Shown here in pieces: positions 46,063 through 55,042 of a stretch of DNA of 64,000 nt. How positions within the stretch are numbered: position 1 is the first letter of the stretch; each line of letters starts with the position of its first letter. Source of the DNA: Alterileibacterium massiliense. GTDB taxonomy: Bacteria; Bacillota; Clostridia; Peptostreptococcales; Anaerovoracaceae. The notes under the pieces were generated by a model. It was not told where the DNA came from and made no database searches. It worked only from the letters and a program-made list of their open reading frames with translations. Both the position numbers and the translations under genes were made by a program. The stretch lies in contig NZ_FNWE01000002.1 of the NCBI RefSeq assembly GCF_900104645.1, positions 573,289 to 637,288 on the forward strand, written 5' to 3'.

Positions 46063-46114
46063 ATGACAAATCACTCCTTAAATGGTATTATGACAGATGA
46101 TAACATTTAAGGAG
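46063..46114 (+). promoter_or_regulatory. Promoter with 11-bp palindrome upstream of the lipoprotein gene
   Basis: -35 ATGACA (46063-46068), 17-bp spacer, -10 TATTAT (46086-46091). A perfect inverted repeat CTCCTTAAATG (46074-46084) / CATTTAAGGAG (46104-46114) flanks the -10; the right arm contains the ribosome site. It could be a repressor operator or, if transcription starts further upstream, a hairpin hiding the ribosome site. Confidence 0.55.
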
Positions 46115-46122
46115 GATTTTTT

Positions 46123-46707
46123 ATGAAAAAAAGCATCAAGAGAATTGCAATTATTTTAATGTCATTTGCTATAATATTCAGTTTTACAGCTTGCAAGAAA
46201 ACATCTCCAAGCGAGGTGGTTGAAAAAGACTTAAAGGAACTACAGTCAGAATCAGTCAAAGAGGTTGAGGTACCTTATGTTAATAAGGATAATGCAGATA
46301 GTAAAGAGTTGGAAGATAAATACCTTAAATGGATTAATATGATTCAAAAATTCGATTATAAGATTCAAGATGAAAAGATTAGCAAGGACGGCAAGACGGC
46401 TACTGTTAGAGTGAAGATAAGCACATATGACTTTGGTAATACATATAAAGAAGTTGCACAGGAGATTAAAGAGGGAATTGATGAGGGTAAAATCAATAAG
46501 GATACAGATATTGACAGCTATGTCATAGATCAATTCTTAACCAAGGCACTTCAGCTTAAAGATAAGAAATATACAAAGGAAGTTATTATAAATTGCAAAA
46601 AGGCGAGCAAGGACTGGGAAGACGATATATATAATAACGAAGATTTCCAAGATGCAATACTAGGTGGTATGCTGACGGAAGCTCCTAATCTGACATCAAT
46701 TTTGTAA
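46123..46707 (+). CDS. Predicted lipoprotein of unknown function
   Basis: A type II signal peptide (KKSIKRIAIILMSFAIIF) ends in the lipobox FTAC with the lipidated C24, placing this 194-residue protein on the outer face of the membrane. The mature part opens KKTSPSEVVEKDLKELQSE, then is rich in Lys, Asp and Glu, with strand-like segments such as KTATVRVKISTYDFGNTYKE. Similar small clostridial lipoproteins carry DUF5105-type domains, but I cannot assign it firmly. AAGGAGG lies 7 nt before the ATG, inside a palindrome. A terminator follows. Confidence 0.75.
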   Translation: MKKSIKRIAIILMSFAIIFSFTACKKTSPSEVVEKDLKELQSESVKEVEVPYVNKDNADSKELEDKYLKWINMIQKFDYKIQDEKISKDGKTATVRVKISTYDFGNTYKEVAQEIKEGIDEGKINKDTDIDSYVIDQFLTKALQLKDKKYTKEVIINCKKASKDWEDDIYNNEDFQDAILGGMLTEAPNLTSIL

Positions 46708-46779
46708 TAATTTATAATAAAAATTATTATAAACAACGATAAAAAATATAATCAAAAAATAATATCGCTTATAATAAAA

Positions 46780-46809
46780 CCCCACGCATCTGCGTGGGAT
46801 TTTATTTTA
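46780..46809. terminator. Bidirectional terminator between lipoprotein gene and htpG
   Basis: CCCACGCA / TGCGTGGG stem with A and T tracts on both sides (AAAACCCC... and GGGATTTTATTTT), between convergent genes. Confidence 0.85.
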
Positions 46810-46844
46810 GTAAATGATATATTAGTCTTCATTATAGCAATATA

Positions 46845-46896
46845 AATTTACAAACAGTATCAATCTACATAACAACATCAATTTACAAATTTACAT
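46845..46896. repeat. Three copies of a 17-18 bp unit covering the htpG stop codon
   Basis: Units start AATTTACAAACAG (46845), AATCTACATAACA (46862) and AATTTACAAATTT (46880). The last one contains the htpG stop codon on the minus strand. Confidence 0.6.
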
Positions 46897-48894
46897 GAGG
46901 CGACATATCCTCTTGCTAAATTCGACGCTATCCTCAATTGGAAGACCTTCAATCAAGAGAGCTTGGTCATACAATAGCATTGCATAATCTTTAATTCTTT
47001 CTTCATCTCCATCTGAAACAGCCTTTTCTAAATTGCCATAAAATGGAAGATTTCCATTGATTTCTAGTACCACATCGGCATTAAAATCTGCCATTCCGCT
47101 ATTTCCTGTTACCTCGGCTTGAGCCTTCAAAATCTTTGTCATTTCAAGTGAAATACCATTGCTGGTAGATAGGCATACTGGATGCTCTTTTAATCTGTTA
47201 GAAAGAATTACAGATGTGACTTTTTCGTCGAGAGCATCTTTTACCGCATCAAGCACCTTTTTTGCATCTTCATTTTTCTTATCTGACTTTTCTTTTTCTT
47301 CATCAGAAATATCGAAGCCAAGGTCGTTATCTCCAATATTCTTAAATTCCTTGCCGTCATACTCTCCTAAAATCTTGAGTGCAAACTCATCGACCTCATC
47401 AGTGCAGAAGAATACCTCATAACCCTTGTCCTTAAAAATATCCATATGAGGCATAGCTTCAAGCTTGGCTACTGATTCGCCTGTAGCATAGTATATATAT
47501 TTTTGCTCGCTAGGCATTCTTGAAATATATTCTTTTATTGTGCTTAATTCATTTGTTGAAGAACTTTGGAACATAATAAGGTCTTTCAATTTATCCTTGT
47601 TCATTCCAAAATAGTCATATACACCGAATTTTAGCTGTATCCCAAAAGCCTTAAAGAACTTATTATAATTATCTCTATCATTAGTTAACATTTCGTTTAA
47701 CGATTGAGAAATCTTTTTTTCTATCCTTTGTGCGATGGCTTTTAACTGCCTATCCTGCTGAAGCATCTCTCTGGAAATATTGAGAGAAAGGTCCTGAGAG
47801 TCAACAAGTCCTTTAACAAAACCGAAATACTGAGGAAGTAAATCTTCACAGTTATCCATAATCATTACACCGCTTGAATAAAGCTGAAGGCCGTGCTTAT
47901 AGTCTTTTGTATAATAATTAAAAGGAACCTCTGATGGAATGAATAATAGTGCATCATATGATATAACGCCTTCAACCTTGGTATGTATTACTTTTAGAGG
48001 GTCGCTCATATCATAGAATTTGCTCTTGTAAAATTCGTTATAATCATCTTTTGAGATTTCACTTTTTTTCTTTTTCCAAATAGGAATCATGCTATTTAAG
48101 ATTTCGTCCTCATAAAATGTTTCATATGTAGGCTTATAACCATCAGCATTTTTTTCTTCCTCAGTAGCTGGCTTTTCACGAGATTTCTCAACGCTCATAA
48201 CGATAGGGTATCTTATATAATCTGAATATTTAGCGATGAGCCTCTTTATCGTCATTTCTTCAAGATATTTAGAATAATTTTCTCCATCAGGTTCATCATT
48301 ATCATCTCTTAGCGTCAAGATAATTGTTGTTCCAACTTCCTCTCTATCTGATTCTTCAATTCTATATCCGCTGGCTCCGTCGCTCGTCCAGCTATATGCT
48401 TTTTCTTCACCCTCAGCAAGTGAAATTACTTCTATTCTCTTGCTTACCATGAAAGCGGAATAAAATCCTACGCCGAACTGACCAATTATGTCAGGTAGAT
48501 TAGAAGCATCGTCATTAACAAAATCACTAGAAAGGTCAGCACTGCTCTTTTTATCTGTTTTTACTGCCTGCTCAATGCCCTGCTTAAAGTCAAGAGAACC
48601 GCTATTAGCTATTATTCCAAGGTTTTCATCGAGCTCCTTTTCACTCATACCAATACCATTATCAGAAATTGTTAGGGTTCTATTATCTTTATCAGCTTCA
48701 ATTCTAATGCTGTAATCATTGCGAGATAATCCACTCTTTCCTGCTGAAGCCGATTTATAATATCTCTTGTCAATTGCGTCGCTTGCATTGCTTATTATCT
48801 CTCTGAGAAAAATTTCTTTATTTGTATATATGGAATTAATCATCAAATCAAGCAAGCGTTTCGATTCTGCCTTAAATTGCTTTTTTCTACTCAT
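46891..48894 (-). CDS. htpG: Hsp90-family chaperone HtpG
   Basis: HtpG is a dimeric ATP-dependent chaperone. The GHKL ATPase domain shows EIFLREIISNASDAIDKRYY, ISDNGIGMSEKELDENLG and IGQFGVGFYSAFMV; the middle domain contains YSSGVMIMDNCEDLLPQYF and the catalytic arginine region LNISREMLQQDRQLKAI; the C-terminal dimerisation domain follows. 667 residues, slightly longer than Escherichia coli HtpG. The start at ATG 48894 has AAGAGGTC upstream. Unlike Bacillus subtilis htpG, it has a CIRCE operator at its promoter, so it should be repressed by HrcA. Confidence 0.97.
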   Translation of the reverse strand: MSRKKQFKAESKRLLDLMINSIYTNKEIFLREIISNASDAIDKRYYKSASAGKSGLSRNDYSIRIEADKDNRTLTISDNGIGMSEKELDENLGIIANSGSLDFKQGIEQAVKTDKKSSADLSSDFVNDDASNLPDIIGQFGVGFYSAFMVSKRIEVISLAEGEEKAYSWTSDGASGYRIEESDREEVGTTIILTLRDDNDEPDGENYSKYLEEMTIKRLIAKYSDYIRYPIVMSVEKSREKPATEEEKNADGYKPTYETFYEDEILNSMIPIWKKKKSEISKDDYNEFYKSKFYDMSDPLKVIHTKVEGVISYDALLFIPSEVPFNYYTKDYKHGLQLYSSGVMIMDNCEDLLPQYFGFVKGLVDSQDLSLNISREMLQQDRQLKAIAQRIEKKISQSLNEMLTNDRDNYNKFFKAFGIQLKFGVYDYFGMNKDKLKDLIMFQSSSTNELSTIKEYISRMPSEQKYIYYATGESVAKLEAMPHMDIFKDKGYEVFFCTDEVDEFALKILGEYDGKEFKNIGDNDLGFDISDEEKEKSDKKNEDAKKVLDAVKDALDEKVTSVILSNRLKEHPVCLSTSNGISLEMTKILKAQAEVTGNSGMADFNADVVLEINGNLPFYGNLEKAVSDGDEERIKDYAMLLYDQALLIEGLPIEDSVEFSKRICRLM

Positions 48895-48944
48895 TTCTAA
48901 GACCTCTTTTCTTTCTAATTTTTATTTGTTCATTTAATATTCTT

Positions 48945-48995
48945 AAATTTTTACGAGCTTAATGTTTTTACGACCACAAAATTTTTACAAGCTTG
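48945..48995. repeat. 17-bp triple repeat in the htpG leader
   Basis: TTTTTAC recurs at 48948, 48965 and 48982, giving three 17-bp units. The outer copies match at 18 of 20 positions (48945-48964 and 48979-48998). It lies in the predicted htpG 5' untranslated region. Confidence 0.7.
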
Positions 48996-49004
48996 ATGTC
49001 GCTG

Positions 49005-49031
49005 TTAGCACTCCTATCAGATGACTGCTAA
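49005..49031 (-). promoter_or_regulatory. CIRCE operator at htpG (one mismatch)
   Basis: TTAGCACTC, 9-nt spacer, GACTGCTAA. The consensus right arm is GAGTGCTAA, so there is one mismatch. It sits at the predicted htpG start site. Confidence 0.88.
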
Positions 49032-49036
49032 ATAAT

Positions 49037-49064
49037 ATAATAGTCCATAAAAAAATTTTTTCAA
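49037..49064 (-). promoter_or_regulatory. htpG promoter
   Basis: On the minus strand: -35 TTGAAA (49064-49059), 16-bp spacer, -10 TATTAT (49042-49037), immediately followed by the CIRCE. Confidence 0.65.
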
Positions 49065-49254
49065 TGAAAAGTTTTAAATATCACATAAAATTCATAATAC
49101 TTTTGTCTAGAAACAAGTTGTTTACAATTATTTATGCTAAAATCTCTATATACATTAAGTTTAAATGAGCATGAATTAAATATAAATTAAATAAGTATAA
49201 ATTAAAAAAGAAATACTTTGATTTGTTTATATAAATCGGCAGTGGAGGTATGTT

Positions 49255-50205
49255 ATGAGTGCTAAAAAATATGATGTTGCAATAATAGGAGCGGGACCTG
49301 CTGGCATGACGGCTGCGATATATTCGGCAAGGGCTGGTAAGAGCGTTTTGGTAATAGAGAAGAAATCCCCCGGCGGTCAAATCGTAAACACGCTTGAAGT
49401 TGATAATTATCCTGCAACTCCAGGAATAAGCGGTGTAAAATATGCGATGACGCTTCAAAAGCAGGCACAGGATTTTGATGCAGTTTTTCAATTTGATGAG
49501 ATTAAGTCTATAGATGAGCCAAAAAAAGAAGGAGATTATTTTGTAATTCATGGTAAAAATGATGAATATGAAGCTTTATCAATAATCTTGTCAACCGGTC
49601 TTGAGAATAGAAAAATCGGTCTTGAAAATGAGGATAAACTTGTAGGACATGGTATTTCTTTCTGTGCAGCCTGCGACGGGGCATTTTTCAAAGGTAAAGA
49701 TGTTGCAGTTTATGGTGGTGGAAATACAGCACTTGAAGACGCTTCCTATCTTGCGACAATCTGCAAATCCGTCACTATAATTCATAGAAGAGATAGATTT
49801 AGAGGAGAGCAGGCCCTTGTTGATGCGTTAAAAAAATATGATAATGTAAATTATATTATGGAATCTACAATTGTCGAATTAAAGGGTGATAAGCTTATTG
49901 AATCTGTTGTAGTAAAGGATAAAAATACAGGCGAAACTAAGGAAGTTAAGATAAATGGTCTATTTCTAGCGATCGGACAGATACCTAGTGGAGCGGATTT
50001 TGCAAACCTAGTAAAAGTTGATGAAAGAGGATATTATGAGGTTGACGAATCCTGTGCTTCTAAGCTTGTAGCAGGTGTCTTTGTCGCAGGCGACGGAAGG
50101 AGCAAGAAGATAAGACAGCTCACAACGGCTGTTGCTGATGGCTCGGTTGCAGGAAGCAGTGCGGCTGCATATATTGACCGTCTAAATGGCAGAGAATATG
50201 TTTAA
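49255..50205 (+). CDS. trxB: Thioredoxin-disulfide reductase
   Basis: This NADPH-dependent flavoenzyme reduces thioredoxin and similar proteins. FAD motif AIIGAGPAGMTAAIYSARAG is at the N terminus, the redox pair is C-A-A-C in SFCAACDGAFF (near 135-139), and the NADPH motif VYGGGNTALEDASYLA follows. The C-terminal FAD motif is GVFVAGDGRSKKIRQLTTAVADG. 316 residues, standard. GGAGG lies 9 nt upstream. No thioredoxin gene is adjacent, but a CPYC protein is encoded at 33301. Mrp follows 75 nt later. Confidence 0.96.
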   Translation: MSAKKYDVAIIGAGPAGMTAAIYSARAGKSVLVIEKKSPGGQIVNTLEVDNYPATPGISGVKYAMTLQKQAQDFDAVFQFDEIKSIDEPKKEGDYFVIHGKNDEYEALSIILSTGLENRKIGLENEDKLVGHGISFCAACDGAFFKGKDVAVYGGGNTALEDASYLATICKSVTIIHRRDRFRGEQALVDALKKYDNVNYIMESTIVELKGDKLIESVVVKDKNTGETKEVKINGLFLAIGQIPSGADFANLVKVDERGYYEVDESCASKLVAGVFVAGDGRSKKIRQLTTAVADGSVAGSSAAAYIDRLNGREYV

Positions 50206-50241
50206 AATTTTTATAATAAAGAAAATAGGATAACGGGAAAA

Positions 50242-50269
50242 AATAGCTAAAATAGAATAGTTAAAATAG
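50242..50269. repeat. 14-bp tandem direct repeat between trxB and mrp
   Basis: AATAGCTAAAATAG (50242-50255) and AATAGTTAAAATAG (50256-50269), one mismatch, 36 nt after the trxB stop and close to the mrp ribosome site. Confidence 0.7.
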
Positions 50270-50280
50270 GAGAGTGAAAA

Positions 50281-51102
50281 ATGGTTAATCCCATGGAAAA
50301 TCCAAGAGTTCGTGAAGAGATGAAAAAGGCTATGATAAAACCTTTAAATGATAAAAGCAAGGTAAAGAAAGTTATAGGAATAGTTAGCGGTAAAGGCGGA
50401 GTAGGAAAATCTCTCGTGACAGGACTATCTGCTGTATCTGCATCTAGAGCCGGATATAAGACGGCAATAATGGACGCCGATATAACTGGTCCATCTATTC
50501 CTAAGATGTTCGGAGTTCATCAAAAAGCTGAGATAAAGACAGGAGAAATATATCCACTTGTAACAAACTCTGGAATAGAGATTATTTCTCTAAATCTGCT
50601 TACTGATAATGAAACCGATCCTGTAATATGGAGAGGACCGATTATCGGTGGAGTTGTCAGCCAATTTTGGACAGATGTGGTCTGGGGCGACATAGATGTT
50701 ATGTTTATAGATATGCCACCTGGCACAGGAGATGTTGCCCTTACAGTTTTCCAATCAATCCCACTAGATGGTATAATCGTTGTTACATCACCTCAGGACC
50801 TTGTTTCTATGATAGTAATGAAGGCGATTAACATGGCAGAGATGATGGATATTCCTGTGCTTGGAATTGTAGAAAATATGAGCTATCTTGAATGTCCAAG
50901 CTGTCAGGAGAAAATTGAAATATTCGGGCCTAGCAGGGCTTCTGAGGTTGCACATCAGAATAAGACTGTAGTTTTAGATAGAATACCTATTGACCCTGAT
51001 TACGCTCATCTTACAGATCAGGGTTTGATAGAGTTTTATCTGACAGATGCCATGAAGGGTATACCAGATTTGATTAAGGAGCTAATGGAAAAGAATGAAT
51101 GA
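50281..51102 (+). CDS. mrp: Mrp/NBP35-family Fe-S cluster carrier ATPase
   Basis: This P-loop ATPase of the MinD/ParA group holds a bridging Fe-S cluster and delivers it to apo-proteins. The deviant Walker [10 protein letters not shown] is at residues 36-44, [20 protein letters not shown] is the switch region, and the cluster-binding CPSC pair lies near 205-208 in [15 protein letters not shown]. 273 residues, without the N-terminal DUF59 domain. The start at ATG 50281 has GGAGAG upstream. It overlaps potA by 8 nt, an unusual pairing with a polyamine importer. Confidence 0.93.
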   Translation: MVNPMENPRVREEMKKAMIKPLNDKSKVKKVIGIVSGKGGVGKSLVTGLSAVSASRAGYKTAIMDADITGPSIPKMFGVHQKAEIKTGEIYPLVTNSGIEIISLNLLTDNETDPVIWRGPIIGGVVSQFWTDVVWGDIDVMFIDMPPGTGDVALTVFQSIPLDGIIVVTSPQDLVSMIVMKAINMAEMMDIPVLGIVENMSYLECPSCQEKIEIFGPSRASEVAHQNKTVVLDRIPIDPDYAHLTDQGLIEFYLTDAMKGIPDLIKELMEKNE

Positions 51103-52177
51103 GTTAATAAGACTCGATAATATAAGCAAATCCTTTGGGGATAATCATATCCTCGAAGGATTGTCGCTTTCCATAAATAAGAACGAATTTGTAACAATTC
51201 TCGGTCCCTCTGGTTGCGGAAAGACTACTCTCCTAAGAATAATAGGAGGCTTTGAGATGCCAGATAGCGGGCGAGTTTTTTTTGATGGTAAAGATATTAC
51301 AAATATTCCTGCAAATGAGCGTCATGTAAATACAGTTTTTCAAAACTATGCACTTTTTCCGCATATGAATGTTTTGGATAATGTCGCCTTTGGGCTTAGA
51401 GTTTTAGGACTTCCCGAAGATGAGATAGGAGAGAGGGTGAATGAAGCTCTTTCCATGGTGAAATTATCAGGGTATGAAAAGAGGACAATTGACAAATTAT
51501 CAGGAGGTCAGCAGCAGAGAGTTGCTATGGCTAGAGCTATTGTAAACAGACCAAGGGTATTATTACTTGATGAACCTCTTGCCGCACTTGATTTGAAATT
51601 AAGGCAGGAGATGCAATATGAACTTGTCAGGATAAAAAATGAACTTGGAATCACCTTCCTATTTATAACTCATGATCAGGAAGAAGCTCTGACAATGTCA
51701 GATACTGTAGTAGTAATGAACGATGGTGTTATCCAGCAGATGGGCAGTCCGGAGTCGATATATAATGAGCCTATCAATGCCTTTGTAGCTGATTTCATAG
51801 GCGATAGCAATATTCTTGACGGAATAATGAGAGATGACAGGGTTATAGAGATAGGTGGCACCATATTTGAATGTGTTGATACGGGGTTTGCCAAGGATGA
51901 GCCAGTCGATGTGATGATAAGACCTGAAGATATAGAGATAAGACCTTATGGTAAAGGAAATTTAAATGCTGTCATCACAAGTTCTCTTTTTATAGGAATG
52001 CATTATGAGATGCTCGCTGAGAGCGAGTTAAATACCGGATTTGAATGGCTAATTCAAAATTACAATTCATATGAGGTAGGATCTAAGGTCGGAATGTATG
52101 TAAAACCGGAGAATATACAGATAATGCACAAGCCTAAAACTGAGGATGAGAAAGCTCTCGATATTGAAATATATTAA
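51095..52177 (+). CDS. potA: Spermidine/putrescine ABC transporter ATPase PotA
   Basis: It energises polyamine uptake. Walker [13 protein letters not shown], signature [19 protein letters not shown], Walker [16 protein letters not shown] and the histidine switch [10 protein letters not shown] are present, followed by a TOBE domain (about 280-345, [11 protein letters not shown]). 360 residues, normal for PotA. Its start lies inside the end of mrp (8-nt overlap), so translation is coupled. PotB, PotC and PotD follow in order. Confidence 0.96.
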   Translation: MNELIRLDNISKSFGDNHILEGLSLSINKNEFVTILGPSGCGKTTLLRIIGGFEMPDSGRVFFDGKDITNIPANERHVNTVFQNYALFPHMNVLDNVAFGLRVLGLPEDEIGERVNEALSMVKLSGYEKRTIDKLSGGQQQRVAMARAIVNRPRVLLLDEPLAALDLKLRQEMQYELVRIKNELGITFLFITHDQEEALTMSDTVVVMNDGVIQQMGSPESIYNEPINAFVADFIGDSNILDGIMRDDRVIEIGGTIFECVDTGFAKDEPVDVMIRPEDIEIRPYGKGNLNAVITSSLFIGMHYEMLAESELNTGFEWLIQNYNSYEVGSKVGMYVKPENIQIMHKPKTEDEKALDIEIY

Positions 52178-52234
52178 TTTTAAGCATATAAACAAATTGA
52201 TTTCAAATTTACAAATTTTGCCTTGGAGGTTAGG

Positions 52235-53050
52235 TTGAAAAAGCAGGGAAGATGGACAATGCCTTTTATAATTTGGATTGTAATAGGCACTATAATTCCA
52301 ATATTATCCATTGCCTACTATGGCTTTACATCAAGCCATGGCGGTTTTACCATGGAAAATATTTTCGCAATAAGAAGTCCTGAACATAGCAAGGCACTTC
52401 TTTTATCACTAATACTCTCTGCGATATGTACTCTTGTCTGCTTATTTTTAGCCTTTCCGATGGCTATGATTTTAAGAAATGCAAAGCATGGAAAGGGCGG
52501 ATTTATAATATTTGTCTTTATTCTTCCGATGTGGATGAATTTTTTGCTTCGCACTATGGCATGGCAGGTTCTTTTGGAAAAACAAGGTGTTATAAATGGA
52601 ATTTTTGAAGCAATTGGCTTACCTAGGCAGGGGCTTATGAATACGCCGGCTGCCATAGTGCTCGGCATGGTATATGATTTTTTGCCATTTATGATATTGC
52701 CAATTTATAATGCTGTGACTAAGATAGATGAACATTTTATTGAAGCGGCATATGATCTAGGTGCAAAGCCACATACCATATATTCTAAGATAATAATTCC
52801 TCTTGCAATACCTGGCATAATAAGCGGAATTACCATGGTCTTTATACCAGCACTTACGACCTTCGCAATATCAAATATGCTTGGAGGAGGAAAGATTAAT
52901 TTAATAGGAAATATTATAGAGCAGGAATTTATAGCCAGCTCAAATTGGTACCTAGGTTCCGGCTTATCCTTGATAATGATGACTTTTATCATCATAAGCA
53001 TGGTTATTCTTCAGCATTTTGATAAATCTGAGGGAGGTAACCTGATATGA
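52235..53050 (+). CDS. potB: Spermidine/putrescine ABC transporter permease PotB
   Basis: A membrane permease with about six helices (for example PFIIWIVIGTIIPILSIAYYGF at the start, written without its flanks: WIVIGTIIPILSIAYYGF) and the cytoplasmic EAA loop EAAYDLGAKPHTIYSKIIIP near 170-190 that docks PotA. The start is TTG 52235 behind GGAGGT at 52225-52230; an in-frame TTG at 52223 precedes the ribosome site. 271 residues. It overlaps potC by 4 nt (ATGA). Confidence 0.94.
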   Translation: MKKQGRWTMPFIIWIVIGTIIPILSIAYYGFTSSHGGFTMENIFAIRSPEHSKALLLSLILSAICTLVCLFLAFPMAMILRNAKHGKGGFIIFVFILPMWMNFLLRTMAWQVLLEKQGVINGIFEAIGLPRQGLMNTPAAIVLGMVYDFLPFMILPIYNAVTKIDEHFIEAAYDLGAKPHTIYSKIIIPLAIPGIISGITMVFIPALTTFAISNMLGGGKINLIGNIIEQEFIASSNWYLGSGLSLIMMTFIIISMVILQHFDKSEGGNLI

Positions 53051-53835
53051 AAAAGGTAGTAAGCAGAGCCTATGTAATACTTATAGCGATTTTTCTATAT
53101 TTACCTATAGCAACCCTCATAATCCTTTCTTTTAACAAGAGCAAGTCTATGTCGGTTTGGACAGGATTTACTTTTGACTGGTATAGCGAGATGATTCACG
53201 ACAGATTGATGATGAATGCGATACTAAATACATTTTCAATTGCATTAATATCAGCTCTGATCGCAACCATAATTGGAACGATGGCTTGCATAGGCATGAA
53301 AAATATGACAAAACGCGTTCAAAATTTACTGCTTGGATTTAATAATATACCTTTGCTAAATGCGGATATAGTTACCGGAATTTCACTCATGCTATCCTTT
53401 CTTGCATTTGGAATTTCGCTTGGATATACGACCATTCTTATATCTCATATAACTTTTTCAATACCATATGTAATACTTTCGGTTAGACCTAGAATGAATA
53501 AAAAAACTGAGGGCTTATATGAGGCGGCACTTGATTTGGGAGCTTCTCACTCATATGCTTTTAGAAAGGTTGTCCTGCCGGAGCTTATTCCCGGAATCAC
53601 TTCGGGATTTCTCCTTTCATTTACGATGTCTGTAGATGATTTTATTATCACTTATTTTACAAGGGGAGCAGGAATTAACACCATTTCGACTAGGATATAT
53701 AGCGAGATAAAGGTGGGAATAAGACCTTCGCTTTTCGCACTTTCTACGGTAGTTTTTCTCACCGCACTGATAATTCTTCTTATAATTAATTTCAAAACTC
53801 AAAGAGGAGGAGAAAGAGAAATTGAAATTTTTTAA
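53047..53835 (+). CDS. potC: Spermidine/putrescine ABC transporter permease PotC
   Basis: The second permease of the polyamine importer, 262 residues with about six helices, beginning VVSRAYVILIAIFLYLPIAT. The EAA loop is EAALDLGASHSYAFRKVVLP (near 158-177). The substrate-channel block SMSVWTGFTFDWY matches the PotC family. Its ATG overlaps the potB stop, and the potD start lies 14 nt inside its 3' end, so all four pot genes are translationally linked. Confidence 0.95.
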   Translation: MKKVVSRAYVILIAIFLYLPIATLIILSFNKSKSMSVWTGFTFDWYSEMIHDRLMMNAILNTFSIALISALIATIIGTMACIGMKNMTKRVQNLLLGFNNIPLLNADIVTGISLMLSFLAFGISLGYTTILISHITFSIPYVILSVRPRMNKKTEGLYEAALDLGASHSYAFRKVVLPELIPGITSGFLLSFTMSVDDFIITYFTRGAGINTISTRIYSEIKVGIRPSLFALSTVVFLTALIILLIINFKTQRGGEREIEIF

Positions 53836-54904
53836 GGATGGAAGCAAAGTTTATAAATACTTTTTTCTGATTTTTTCTATCTCAATTTTTATGTCCCTAT
53901 TTACTTCATGCAGGCACGCAGGGGAAAATGGCTCGGTGTATGTATATAGCTATGGTGATTATTATGACCCTGAGATTATAAAGGAGTTTGAAGCTAAGAC
54001 GGGAATAAGCGTTATTCAGGACTCATATGACACGGCTGAAGAAATGTATCATGTAGTTAAGAAAAGCACAGCTAGGTATGATGTTATATGTACATCTGAC
54101 TATATGATTGATAAGCTGAGGAAGGAAGAATTGCTATCCCCTCTTAATAAGGCAAATATTCCAAATATTGCAAATATGGATCCAATATATATGAAGAAAT
54201 CAGAAGAATTTGATCCTGATAACAAATTTTCCGTGCCCCATGTTGCAGGTGTTGCAGGAATTGTCTACGACAAAAAAAGGGTGGATGAAAAAGACATCGA
54301 CTCGTGGAATGTGCTATGGGATAAAAAATATAAAAATGAAATAATCATGCCTGATAGCGTTAGAGATGCTTTTATGATTTCACTAAAAAGACTTGGGTAT
54401 TCTGAGAATAGTGTAAATGAGAAAGAGATTAAAGAAGCTACGAGAGAGCTTATAAAACAAAAGCCTCTAGTTTATAAATATGCAAATGACAGTGCCAGAG
54501 ATTTGGTAGCGGACGGTTCTGCAAAGCTTGGCATAATATGGAATGGAGAATACTATTATACTCATGAACTTAATAAAGATGTCTCATTTGTAGTTCCAAA
54601 AGAGGGAAGCGAGAGTTTTATAGATTCTTGGATAATACCAAAATCTGCACAGAATAAAGAAAATGCAGAAAAGTGGTTAAACTACCTCTGCGAGGCAAGG
54701 GTTGCCAAAAAGAATTTCGATTACCTCTATTATACGATTCCTAATCTTGGAGCGATGAGGTTGATAGATGACGAGTATATTAATAATGAATCAATTTTCC
54801 CAACAGAAGAAACACTCGAAAGATGCAATGGATTAAAATCCCTTGGTTCAGAAGCTGATCTCATGTATGGAGAATACTGGAAAAAGGTAAAATCAGCAAG
54901 ATAG
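53822..54904 (+). CDS. potD: Spermidine/putrescine-binding lipoprotein PotD
   Basis: This is the extracellular ligand-binding part of the importer. A signal peptide ends in the lipobox LFTSC with lipidated C30. The mature protein has the PotD fold: VYVYSYGDYYDPEIIKEFEA, DVICTSDYMIDKLRKE, SVPHVAGVAGIVYDKK and IIWNGEYYYTHEL. 360 residues. The start is TTG 53822 with GAGGAGGAG about 10 nt upstream; it overlaps potC by 14 nt. Whether it prefers spermidine or putrescine cannot be told. Confidence 0.94.
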   Translation: MKFFKDGSKVYKYFFLIFSISIFMSLFTSCRHAGENGSVYVYSYGDYYDPEIIKEFEAKTGISVIQDSYDTAEEMYHVVKKSTARYDVICTSDYMIDKLRKEELLSPLNKANIPNIANMDPIYMKKSEEFDPDNKFSVPHVAGVAGIVYDKKRVDEKDIDSWNVLWDKKYKNEIIMPDSVRDAFMISLKRLGYSENSVNEKEIKEATRELIKQKPLVYKYANDSARDLVADGSAKLGIIWNGEYYYTHELNKDVSFVVPKEGSESFIDSWIIPKSAQNKENAEKWLNYLCEARVAKKNFDYLYYTIPNLGAMRLIDDEYINNESIFPTEETLERCNGLKSLGSEADLMYGEYWKKVKSAR

Positions 54905-54948
54905 GCTGGAATATCACATAAAAAACATAAAATTACTCCATTATTTCG

Positions 54949-54977
54949 TTGACATAGGTGAAGTGATGGGGTATATT
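54949..54977 (+). promoter_or_regulatory. Promoter of the hrcA-grpE-dnaK-dnaJ operon
   Basis: -35 TTGACA (54949-54954), 17-bp spacer, -10 TATATT (54972-54977), with CIRCE 12 nt further on. Confidence 0.88.
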
Positions 54978-54988
54978 ATTGATAGTGA

Positions 54989-55015
54989 TTAGCACTCTTT
55001 AGCAATGAGTGCTAA
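54989..55015 (+). promoter_or_regulatory. CIRCE operator (perfect)
   Basis: TTAGCACTC, 9-nt spacer, GAGTGCTAA: an exact consensus match, between the promoter and hrcA, the HrcA repressor binding site. Confidence 0.97.
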
Positions 55016-55042
55016 TAAAACAAGAACTTAGGAGGCGATAAG

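Larger units (their letters stand above)
48895..49254. other. 360-bp gap between divergent htpG and trxB
   Basis: It holds the htpG leader with a 17-bp triple repeat, the htpG CIRCE and promoter (49005-49064), and the trxB leader. A 13-bp palindrome AAACAAGTTGTTT lies at 49111-49123 and could be an operator for trxB; its factor is unknown. No ORF or RNA gene is seen. Confidence 0.6.

Noticed and set aside
49111-49123. AAACAAGTTGTTT as a Rex redox operator for trxB
   Set aside because: The palindrome does not match the Rex consensus TTGTGAANNNNTTCACAA; kept only as an unassigned palindrome.
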